From Ruminococcaceae bacterium UBA866 (GTDB taxonomy: Bacteria > Bacillota > Clostridia > Oscillospirales > Ruminococcaceae): DNA of 7,140 nucleotides. This document shows, in pieces, positions 1-5,376 of the stretch (position 1 is the first letter of the stretch; each line of letters starts with the position of its first letter). Made by a program: the position numbers and the translations under genes. The notes under the pieces are model-generated. The model worked only from the letters and a program-made list of their open reading frames with translations, had not been told where the DNA came from and searched no databases. The stretch covers positions 16,791 to 23,930 of the forward strand of contig DBGA01000032.1 of NCBI GenBank assembly GCA_002295325.1, given 5' to 3'.

Positions 1-2
1 TA

Positions 3-119
3 TGTTCTAAACTTACAAGTTATAATTTGCAATGGGAACAAAGTGAAGAAATCATTAACGGTAATACATTTAAAGTTGACTTTGAAGGTCAATCCTTGAT
101 TTGCATCATTGCAGAGTAA
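3..119 (+). CDS. 3' end of an unidentified gene (38 codons)
   Basis: An open frame enters from the left edge and stops at TAA 117-119. The visible C-terminus runs CSKLTSYNLQ to a tail DFEGQSLICIIAE. The coding base pattern and the strong hairpin about 25 bp after the stop support a real gene end. The alternating hydrophobic tail resembles the last beta strands of the C-terminal domains of some glycoside hydrolases, but 38 residues are too few to assign a family. It belongs to the AT-rich chromosomal flank, not to the mobile element. Confidence 0.6.
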   Translation, partial: CSKLTSYNLQWEQSEEIINGNTFKVDFEGQSLICIIAE

Positions 120-142
120 ATCATTAAAAAATAAATATAAAT

Positions 143-184
143 AAGGCTCAAGTTATTCATATGAAATAGCTTGAGCCTTTCTAT
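143..184 (+). terminator. Rho-independent terminator of the left-flank gene
   Basis: Arms 143-157 (AAGGCTCAAGTTATT) and 165-179 pair over 15 bp, with one G-U pair (153:169) and a 7-nt loop. A short T-rich tail (CCTTTCT) follows. An A-rich stretch precedes the left arm, so the hairpin could also work for minus-strand transcription. It lies 23 bp after the stop of the partial gene, the usual place for a terminator. Confidence 0.8.
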
Positions 185-203
185 TGAAAGTGAGTGGATT
201 TTT

Positions 204-383
204 ATGGTTGCAAGATTAAAGTGTAATAATTGCGGCAAAGTTTTTATAAAGGATTGTTCACCAGGTGGATATATTGAATGTCCCTGCTGTAATGCTGATA
301 ATGAAAAGGACTTACTAGGGAATTTTATAAATAAGGATAAGATTGATACTGCTTTAAAATGCTTTCTCGGCTCATGGTGTTGA
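204..383 (+). CDS. Small zinc-ribbon protein, 3' end replaced by mobile-element DNA
   Basis: The ATG at 204 opens a 59-codon frame with two cysteine pairs, C7-x2-C10 and C26-x2-C29, spaced as in a zinc ribbon (KCNNCGK ... IECPCC). Such small ribbons usually bind zinc and serve in nucleic-acid or protein contacts; no specific role can be given. The frame could open earlier at 171, but that would overlap the terminator arm, so 204 is preferred. No strong ribosome site is seen (only GTGAGTGG upstream). From about codon 48 (nt 346 on) the reading frame runs antisense through a parA fragment, so the last ~12 residues (TALKCFLGSWC) are probably foreign. The original protein was likely longer. Whether it is expressed is uncertain. 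Confidence 0.5.
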   Translation: MVARLKCNNCGKVFIKDCSPGGYIECPCCNADNEKDLLGNFINKDKIDTALKCFLGSWC

Positions 384-455
384 CGAGGGACACCTCCATG
401 CCCGATAGCTCAATATTGGCAGGGAGCAAGTCCACCCCTCATGGTGGGATAAGAT
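346..455 (-). pseudogene. parA: ParA/Soj partition ATPase fragment, frameshifted and inverted
   Basis: On the minus strand, 435 down to 346 translates to a peptide with LLPANIELSGMEVSLVN followed by TMSRESILKQY. This is the characteristic stretch between Walker A' and the switch region of the ParA/Soj ATPases carried by Firmicute ICEs. Just upstream, in the next frame, 455-438 reads ILSHHEG, which fits the preceding residues. The two frames join if one base is missing in the G run (plus-strand C run 435-438), where the present frame hits TGA (441-439). Similarity ends at the QY codons; the next codons differ and reach a stop. Only about 36 of roughly 270 residues remain, without the P-loop, so it is non-functional. 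It runs opposite to helicase, xis and int, which implies an inversion or the joining of separate fragments. Confidence 0.75.
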
Positions 456-3242
456 ATGGAGCTTGCCAAGTGGGAGCATATTCACAGCAAAAATGAAAAT
501 CTGAGTATTACCCTCACAAGCCCAATAGCTGATTATAGGGACAACAGCTTCACTCAATTCAACAGCGATAAAACCGATGAACAGATACTCAATGAAGCTA
601 TTCACAACAGCAATTTTCTTTCGGAGCTACGCAAGGATAGTGATTTTGCAATTTCAATTACTCCCACCTCTGTCTTTGTATTCTTCCACAATTTCAAACA
701 TAAGCACATTGATTTAAGCCTTGCTGAACAGTTTGACACCCCTGCAAAAGAGTCTGTTTTACCAACTCCGCAAGTGCCGGAGCTTGCACCAGTCACAGCA
801 GAAATTACACAGGCAGACATTACCACCGCTTTACAGACTTGGAACGGCAACGAGGACAGTAAGACAAGAGTTTTTGCCTATATGCAAGACCATAGCCGAG
901 AACGTGGTACAGCCGATTGGCTAAAAAATGAGTATGGCGGCAATGCCCCTGCATTTACTGTTACTAAGGGCGATTTGACCCTTGAATTGCCGTGGGCAAA
1001 GGTACAAAGGCACATCGGTCAGCTTGTAGAAAACCACGAGTTTATTGATGAATTTAGCCTTGCCCCATCAGTTTTAGACAGTGATTTGCCACACTATTCG
1101 GTGGAGCAAACCTCCGATGCGTGGGAGCAGCCTTTCATTGTGCGTGACAACACCGTGCCCGATGATGACATGGACAGATACCACCATACAGAGGATACCT
1201 ACCTCACTTATAATACAGAGGAAGAAGCACAGGCAATAGCCGACCGCTTAAACGAAACCGAGCCACAGAGCTTTCCCGAGCTTACCTTTGATATGTACCA
1301 CACCCAAAGCCCCGATGTTTTTAAGATTAGAGCTAACAGCTATTTGGTGGCGGTTGAAGTGACAGCCACCGAGGAATTGTGGCAACGATTGGCAGATAAA
1401 GGGCTTGTGCCGATTGCAGACAGCGAACAGCGACTATTGTTTGAAACAGACGGCAACAACTGGAATAGGTTTATTATCCCCGACACCTTTGGCAACAAAT
1501 CCAACAATCTAAATGCTCTTGATGTCCTCACTCCCGAGGAATACAAAACTATGTTGGCGGTTGCTCGTGCGGTTATCCCCACAGAGGAAAAACAAGCCGA
1601 AATTACCCCTATCCCATACACCAAGGGCGATACTGTTTATCTTGAAAACGGTACGCCTTTTTTAGTTGAGGATATTACCGACAGGCAAGTAACCCTCCGT
1701 GACCCATCGCTATATTACCCAATCCTAAGAGCCGAAAGCCGTGAGAGCTTTATGCGGCTTTTGGAGCGATACCCTCAAATTGCCACCACCCAAGAAAAAG
1801 CCGAAAACTTCCGCATTACCGATACCCATTTAGGCGAGGGCAACAAGCGAGAAAAGTATCAGCGAAACATTGCTGCCATTACCACCTTGCAAGCTCTTGA
1901 AAAAGAAAACCGCCCTGCCACCAAAGAGGAACAGGAAATCTTATCCCAATATGTCGGTTGGGGCGGTTTGTCCGATGTTTTTGATGCAAGTAAGGATAGT
2001 TGGCATAACGAATACTTACAGCTAAAAGACCTTTTGAACGAGAGCGAGTACGAAATGGCAAGGGCAAGCACCTTGGGTGCTTACTACACCAGTCCTACGG
2101 TTATCAAGGCAATCTATGATGCCGTGGAGCAAATGGGCTTTACCACAGGCAATATCTTAGAGCCTGCCTGCGGAACGGGCAACTTTTTCGGTATGCTCCC
2201 CGACAGTATGCAAGGCTCAAACCTCTATGGTGTGGAGCTTGACAGCATCACAGGCAGAATTGCAAAACAGCTCTACCCAAATGCAAATATCGCCGTAACT
2301 GGCTTTGAAAGTACTGATTTACCCGATAGCTTTTTCGACCTCGCCATTGGCAACGTGCCTTTTGGAAACTACAAGCTCAGTGAGAAACGCTATGATAGCC
2401 AAAACTTTCTTATACATGACCACTTTTTCGCAAAGGCACTGGATAAAGTTCGCCCCGGTGGTATTGTTGCCTTTGTGACCTCTAAGGGAACGATGGACAA
2501 GAAAAGCCCCGAGGTTAGACGATACCTTGCCCAAAGAGCCGAGCTGCTTGGTGCTATCCGCTTGCCCAACAACGCATTTTCCAAAAACGCAGGCACAGAG
2601 GTAACAAGCGATATTATCTTCCTGCAAAAGCGAGAAAACCCCATTGATGTGGATAGGGATTGGATTTTCCTTGATACAGACCAAAATGACATTACCCTAA
2701 ACAGCTATTTTGTAGAAAACCAACACATGATACTTGGCAATATGGAAATTGTCAGCGGTCAGTTTGGCATGGAAAGTGCCTGTGTTCCTACCCTTGGTGC
2801 AGACCTGTCACAACAGCTTAGTATGGCTATCCGTAACATAGAGGGCGAAATCAGCGAAGCGGATCTGCCCGATATGGAAATCTCCGAGCAAGTGTCTATT
2901 CCTGCCGACCCTAACGTCAAAAACCATACCTACACCCTTGTGGACGGCGAGGTTTATTTCCGTGAAAACTCACGCATGGTTAAGCCTGCTCTTAATCAAA
3001 CCGCAAAGGAACGTGTCACAGGGCTTGTGGAGCTAAGAGAATGTGTCAATGACCTTATCTACTATCAGCTTGAAGATTTTAGCGATGAAATGATTAAGGC
3101 AGAGCAAGCAAAGCTCAACCGCCTGTATGACAGCTTTACCGCAAAATATGGGCTAGCTTACAATTATCTTGCAAGACACCTGTTTACGCTCATAAAGCTT
3201 TCGGAAAGGAGTTTTTATGGAACAAACCGCTATGGGTTGTAA
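456..3242 (+). CDS. ICE helicase-methylase, N6-adenine methyltransferase part (truncated at both ends)
   Basis: This 928-codon frame is the N-terminal to middle part of the giant (often over 2000 residues) SNF2 helicase/DNA methylase of Tn1549-like elements. Residues about 115-200 (DITTALQTWNG ... LPWAKVQRHIGQL) and 388-440 (GDTVYLENGTPF ... LRDPSLYYPILRAES) match regions typical of it. The methyltransferase core spans about 495-730: QYVGWGGLSDVF at 498-509, GAYYTSP at 541-547, SAM-binding motif I EPACGTGNFF at 569-578, and catalytic motif IV as N633-V-P-F, a variant of NPPF. Family similarity ends near residue 900 (AKYGL, nt 3155); the remaining 28 residues are out-of-context sequence running into xis, so all helicase motifs are missing. 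The ATG lies antisense to the parA piece with no clear ribosome site, so this start was probably created by rearrangement. In intact elements the protein is thought to protect or process element DNA. Expression and activity here are doubtful, although no internal stop has appeared. Confidence 0.75.
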   Translation: MELAKWEHIHSKNENLSITLTSPIADYRDNSFTQFNSDKTDEQILNEAIHNSNFLSELRKDSDFAISITPTSVFVFFHNFKHKHIDLSLAEQFDTPAKESVLPTPQVPELAPVTAEITQADITTALQTWNGNEDSKTRVFAYMQDHSRERGTADWLKNEYGGNAPAFTVTKGDLTLELPWAKVQRHIGQLVENHEFIDEFSLAPSVLDSDLPHYSVEQTSDAWEQPFIVRDNTVPDDDMDRYHHTEDTYLTYNTEEEAQAIADRLNETEPQSFPELTFDMYHTQSPDVFKIRANSYLVAVEVTATEELWQRLADKGLVPIADSEQRLLFETDGNNWNRFIIPDTFGNKSNNLNALDVLTPEEYKTMLAVARAVIPTEEKQAEITPIPYTKGDTVYLENGTPFLVEDITDRQVTLRDPSLYYPILRAESRESFMRLLERYPQIATTQEKAENFRITDTHLGEGNKREKYQRNIAAITTLQALEKENRPATKEEQEILSQYVGWGGLSDVFDASKDSWHNEYLQLKDLLNESEYEMARASTLGAYYTSPTVIKAIYDAVEQMGFTTGNILEPACGTGNFFGMLPDSMQGSNLYGVELDSITGRIAKQLYPNANIAVTGFESTDLPDSFFDLAIGNVPFGNYKLSEKRYDSQNFLIHDHFFAKALDKVRPGGIVAFVTSKGTMDKKSPEVRRYLAQRAELLGAIRLPNNAFSKNAGTEVTSDIIFLQKRENPIDVDRDWIFLDTDQNDITLNSYFVENQHMILGNMEIVSGQFGMESACVPTLGADLSQQLSMAIRNIEGEISEADLPDMEISEQVSIPADPNVKNHTYTLVDGEVYFRENSRMVKPALNQTAKERVTGLVELRECVNDLIYYQLEDFSDEMIKAEQAKLNRLYDSFTAKYGLAYNYLARHLFTLIKLSERSFYGTNRYGL

Positions 3243-3429
3243 ACAAATTAGAAATGCTCCCGAACAACGTACCTATAAGGTAGAAGATGTTGCCGACATT
3301 CTTGGAATTGGTCGCAGCTCTGCCTACAATCTTGTAAAGGAAGGTCATTTCAAAACAGTACGCATTGGAACGTCCATACGGGTATCAAAAAAGTCCTTTG
3401 ACGAGTGGTTAGATAAACAAAATATTTAA
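3217..3429 (+). CDS. xis: Excisionase-like HTH DNA-binding protein
   Basis: This 70-residue protein has the excisionase/MerR-like winged helix-turn-helix fold. Helix-turn-helix residues are about 20-43 (YKVEDVADILGIGRSSAYNL), followed by the wing FKTVRIGTSIRVSKKSFDEWL (45-65). Such proteins bend DNA at the element ends and steer the integrase from integration to excision. The start is set by a strong AAAGGAG at 3205-3211, 5 bp before the ATG. The gene overlaps the last 26 bp of the truncated helicase-methylase frame in another frame. Int follows after 20 bp, so the two form a transcriptional unit, as in Tn916/Tn1549 relatives. The N-terminus (MEQTAMGCKQIRNAPEQ) is a short variable lead. It appears intact. 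Confidence 0.85.
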   Translation: MEQTAMGCKQIRNAPEQRTYKVEDVADILGIGRSSAYNLVKEGHFKTVRIGTSIRVSKKSFDEWLDKQNI

Positions 3430-3449
3430 CCGAAAAGGAGATAATCAGT

Positions 3450-4835
3450 ATGGCAAGCATTATTAAAAGAAAAAAGGCATATTCCCTCGTGTATAACTAC
3501 ACCGATGAAAAGGGAGAAACAAAACAGAAATGGGAAACGTGGCACACCCACAAAGAAGCCTTAAAACGCAAGGCAGAAGTTGAAAATGAAATCGTGCAAG
3601 GTATCTTTTTACCACCAACCAAGCAAACCATTGAGGATTTTATGTATGAGTTTGTTTCGCTGTATGGAGAAAAGAAATGGAGCGTATCCACATACGATTC
3701 TAATTGTGGTCTTATCGCAAACTACATTAACCCCATCATAGGCAAAACGCCTGTGCAGGATATGACCCCAAGGGTAGCCGACAAATATATTCAAACCTTG
3801 CAAAAAACACCACCCGTTGTGAAGCGAAACAAAAAAGCTGCCACAACCTATGTTACCCCACAGGTCATCGAAAAGATTGTCAAATTACTTCGCTGTGCTT
3901 TCAAGCAAGCAATTCGTTGGGAGATGGTTTCACGAAATCCCTTTGACAATGCGGTGCTACCTCGCACGGAATACAAGAAGCGAGATATTTGGACTGCTGA
4001 CATGATTAAACAGGCTCTTGATGAATGTCCCGATAACAAGCTTTATATCGCAATGAACTTGGCTTTCGCCTGCTCCTTGCGTATCGGGGAAATTTTAGGA
4101 CTGCAATGGTGTAATGTTCACATCGAAGATGATGATATTGCGGCAGACAATGCCCATATCTTTGTTGATAAGGAATTAACTCGTGGCTCAAAGCGTGCCA
4201 TTGAAATGTTGGGCGAAAAGGACATCTATCATATCTTCACACCTATGATGCCTAACACAAGCACACGTTTGATGTTAAAGAAGCCAAAAACCGATTCCAG
4301 TATCAGAAAGGTATGGTTGCCCAAAACAGTTGCCTATATCCTCCGTGAATGGAAGGTTGCCCAAGATGAGTTAATTCAGTTTTTGGGCGAGGAATATCAA
4401 AACTATGATTTGGTGGTTGCCCTTGCCAACGGCAGACCCTGTGAAAATCGAATTATTGAAAAAGCTTTCTTAGAGCTGAAGGAGCAATTAGGACTGCCAA
4501 GAGTGGTATTCCACTCGCTACGTCATTCCAGTACCACCTATAAGCTAAAGTTTAACCACGGCGATTTAAAAGCCACGCAAGGCGATACGGGACACGCAGA
4601 GATAGATATGATTACCAAGGTGTATGCTCACATCTTAGACGAAGATAGAAAAATCAATGCACAAACGTTTGAGAATGCTTTTTACACCAAAACCACTGAC
4701 CTTAGAAATGTAAAACCACCCGAAGAAACACCGCCAACTTTGGACGCTGTTACCCTGCTTGCAGAGCTTTCAAAATCCCCCGAGCTATTAGAAACTCTTT
4801 CAAAACTATTGATGGCACAAAGCTCTGCTAAGTAA
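3450..4835 (+). CDS. int: Tyrosine recombinase (integrase) of the ICE remnant
   Basis: A 461-residue phage-type integrase that cuts and joins att sites through a tyrosine-DNA intermediate. Residues about 1-55 look like an AP2-like arm-binding domain, about 60-165 the SAM-like core-binding domain, and about 178-405 the catalytic domain. The full catalytic set is visible: R211 (SLRIGEI), K280 (KTDSSIR), H355-x-x-R358 (FHSLRH), H382 (GHAEI) and nucleophile Y392 (KVYAHI). The strong AAAAGGAG at 3433-3440 lies 9 bp before the ATG. About 69 residues follow the tyrosine, more than in Tn916 Int (405 residues in all), including a leucine-rich tail (TLLAELSKSPELLETLSKLL) that may mediate protein contacts. 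The gene ends about 210 bp from the 3' end of a tRNA-Arg gene on the other strand, suggesting a tRNA target. It seems intact and possibly active even though the rest of the element has decayed. Confidence 0.93.
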   Translation: MASIIKRKKAYSLVYNYTDEKGETKQKWETWHTHKEALKRKAEVENEIVQGIFLPPTKQTIEDFMYEFVSLYGEKKWSVSTYDSNCGLIANYINPIIGKTPVQDMTPRVADKYIQTLQKTPPVVKRNKKAATTYVTPQVIEKIVKLLRCAFKQAIRWEMVSRNPFDNAVLPRTEYKKRDIWTADMIKQALDECPDNKLYIAMNLAFACSLRIGEILGLQWCNVHIEDDDIAADNAHIFVDKELTRGSKRAIEMLGEKDIYHIFTPMMPNTSTRLMLKKPKTDSSIRKVWLPKTVAYILREWKVAQDELIQFLGEEYQNYDLVVALANGRPCENRIIEKAFLELKEQLGLPRVVFHSLRHSSTTYKLKFNHGDLKATQGDTGHAEIDMITKVYAHILDEDRKINAQTFENAFYTKTTDLRNVKPPEETPPTLDAVTLLAELSKSPELLETLSKLLMAQSSAK

Positions 4836-4878
4836 TGTTTCGAACTAAATCTGCTCGAAATATATATGCTCCGAACAG

Positions 4879-4945
4879 TCCAATTAGCAAATGGCAAAAA
4901 TTCTTAGCAAGAAACTCTAAAAAAGTTCGTATCCAATTAGCAAAT
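4879..4945 (+). repeat. Pair of 14-bp direct repeats between int and tRNA-Arg
   Basis: TCCAATTAGCAAAT occurs at 4879-4892 and again at 4932-4945, 53 bp apart, with a partial copy (TCTTAGCAA) at 4902-4910 between them. CGAAC (4872-4876) and GTTCG (4925-4929) sit just before the two copies. Repeats in this position beside int match the arm-type sites bound by the N-terminal domain of Tn916/lambda-type integrases. The binding role is an inference from position and repetition. Confidence 0.55.
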
Positions 4946-4996
4946 ATACAAATCTATACAGAAAAAATTCAAGAAAAGAATGTGACGTGGTTGCCG

Positions 4997-5038
4997 AAAA
5001 AAAGAAAAGCCGTAAACCTCAAAAATAAGGTCTACGGC
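4997..5038 (-). terminator. Terminator of the tRNA-Arg transcript
   Basis: Read on the minus strand, arms 5038-5028 (GCCGTAGACCT) and 5019-5009 pair over 11 bp with one mismatch around an 8-nt loop. A T-rich tract (TTTTCTTTTTTTC, 5008-4996) follows. It begins 9 bp after the CCA of the tRNA. On the plus strand no T tract follows, so it should not stop int transcription by the intrinsic route. Confidence 0.8.
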
Positions 5039-5047
5039 AGTGTTTAC

Positions 5048-5122
5048 TGGCACCCCCTACCGGAATTGAACCGATAATTGTCCCTTAGGAGGGGACTGTT
5101 ATATCCATTTAACTAAGAGGGC
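5048..5122 (-). tRNA. tRNA-Arg (anticodon CCU)
   Basis: The 75-nt minus-strand sequence, with encoded CCA at 5050-5048, folds as a full cloverleaf. The acceptor pairs GCCCTCT with AGGGGGT (including G1-U72 and U5-G68 wobbles), the D stem is GTTA/TAAC, the anticodon stem GTCCC/GGGAC holds loop CTCCTAA, and the T stem ATCGG/CCGGT holds loop TTCAATT. The anticodon CCT is the complement of 5087-5089 and reads the arginine codon AGG. The discriminator base is G73. A minus-strand promoter lies at 5228-5256 and a terminator follows the 3' end. The 3' end points at int, so the gene is the likely integration site. The two wobble pairs in the acceptor may reflect replacement of the 3' part by element DNA. 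Confidence 0.9.
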
Positions 5123-5165
5123 AGATATGAAATTTTTAAAAAAACTGAGTGAAAGTAGATAGTTA

Positions 5166-5213
5166 TCCCTGCCGCTTAGGGGGCGACCGCTCTATTCGAC
5201 TAACCTATAAGCA
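5166..5213 (-). pseudogene. Relic 5' half of a second tRNA-Arg(CCU)
   Basis: On the minus strand, GTCGAATAGAGC (a D-loop and D-stem pattern) is followed by a perfect 5-bp anticodon stem GTCGC/GCGGC (5187-5183 with 5175-5171, one G-U) closing a 7-nt loop CCCCTAA. At the anticodon position this reads CCT, but universal U33 is C. The D stem pairs only weakly, and no T arm or 3' acceptor strand follows; AT-rich DNA leads into the intact tRNA-Arg. This looks like the 5' half of an older tRNA-Arg whose 3' half was displaced. A non-tRNA leader structure cannot be excluded. Confidence 0.45.
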
Positions 5214-5227
5214 TATTTACCTTTCAT

Positions 5228-5256
5228 ATTATAGTACAATATCTGTCAAAATGCAA
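5228..5256 (-). promoter_or_regulatory. Sigma-A-type promoter for the tRNA region
   Basis: Minus strand: -35 TTGCAT (5256-5251), a 17-bp spacer, and a perfect -10 TATAAT (5233-5228). Transcription would start near 5221 and run through the relic tRNA and then tRNA-Arg to the terminator at 5038-4997. No other promoter of this quality precedes the intact tRNA. Confidence 0.7.
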
Positions 5257-5258
5257 AC

Positions 5259-5277
5259 AAAATAACTTGGTTATTTT
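5259..5277. promoter_or_regulatory. Small inverted repeat between divergent promoters
   Basis: AAAATAAC (5259-5266) and GTTATTTT (5270-5277) are perfect inverted arms around TTG. The site lies between the tRNA promoter and the ktrB promoter, immediately upstream of the tRNA -35. No T tract follows on either strand, so it is not a typical terminator. It could be an operator or simply AT-rich chance structure. Confidence 0.3.
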
Positions 5278-5293
5278 AAGAAATATAATTTAC

Positions 5294-5322
5294 TTGTAAA
5301 CGACTAGGCTTAGTGCTATAAT
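5294..5322 (+). promoter_or_regulatory. Promoter of the potassium uptake gene
   Basis: -35 TTGTAA (5294-5299), a 17-bp spacer and a perfect -10 TATAAT (5317-5322) preceded by TGC (extended -10). The start point would be near 5329, giving a leader of about 48 nt before the TTG start of ktrB. Confidence 0.7.
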
Positions 5323-5376
5323 TCACAATAGATATTAATGTTTTGTAAAGATTTATGAAATAAGGGGCGTATAAAA

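Larger units (their letters stand above)
346..4990 (+). mobile_element. Deleted and rearranged Tn1549/CTn-like ICE remnant next to a tRNA-Arg gene
   Basis: The segment contains, in order, a minus-strand parA fragment (346 to about 455), a plus-strand helicase-methylase fragment (about 456-3155), a short stretch of unknown origin (about 3156-3204), xis, int, and repeat-bearing DNA up to the terminator of the tRNA-Arg gene. These genes belong to Tn1549-type conjugative elements of Firmicutes, which normally also carry relaxase, coupling protein, VirB4-like and replication genes; none is present here. The GC-richer composition stands out from both flanks. The left limit is where ParA similarity stops (about 346). 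The right limit is inferred and could extend into the tRNA 3' part (5048 on). No matching end repeat was found, so one end seems lost or lies outside the window. Confidence 0.75.

Noticed and set aside
359..484. Plus-strand 41-codon frame starting at ATG 359
   Set aside because: It is antisense to the parA fragment, whose minus-strand translation matches a known family, so this frame is a shadow.
372..605. Minus-strand 77-codon frame
   Set aside because: Only its part near 438-455 fits ParA; after the frameshift it leaves the ParA frame, and most of it is antisense to the helicase-methylase fragment. It is recorded as the parA pseudogene instead.
2319..2692. Two long minus-strand frames (121 and 100 codons)
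   Set aside because: Both are antisense to the methyltransferase core, whose motifs are certain, and they show no family features of their own.
4838..4860. TTTCGA...TCGAAA inverted repeat just after the int stop as a terminator
   Set aside because: The stem is only 6 bp with an 11-nt loop and no T tract; a standard terminator for int is not supported.
4835..5077. Plus-strand 80-codon frame overlapping the int stop
   Set aside because: It runs through the repeats, the tRNA terminator and into the tRNA 3' half in antisense, is lysine- and asparagine-rich like non-coding AT-rich DNA, and has no ribosome site or recognisable domain.
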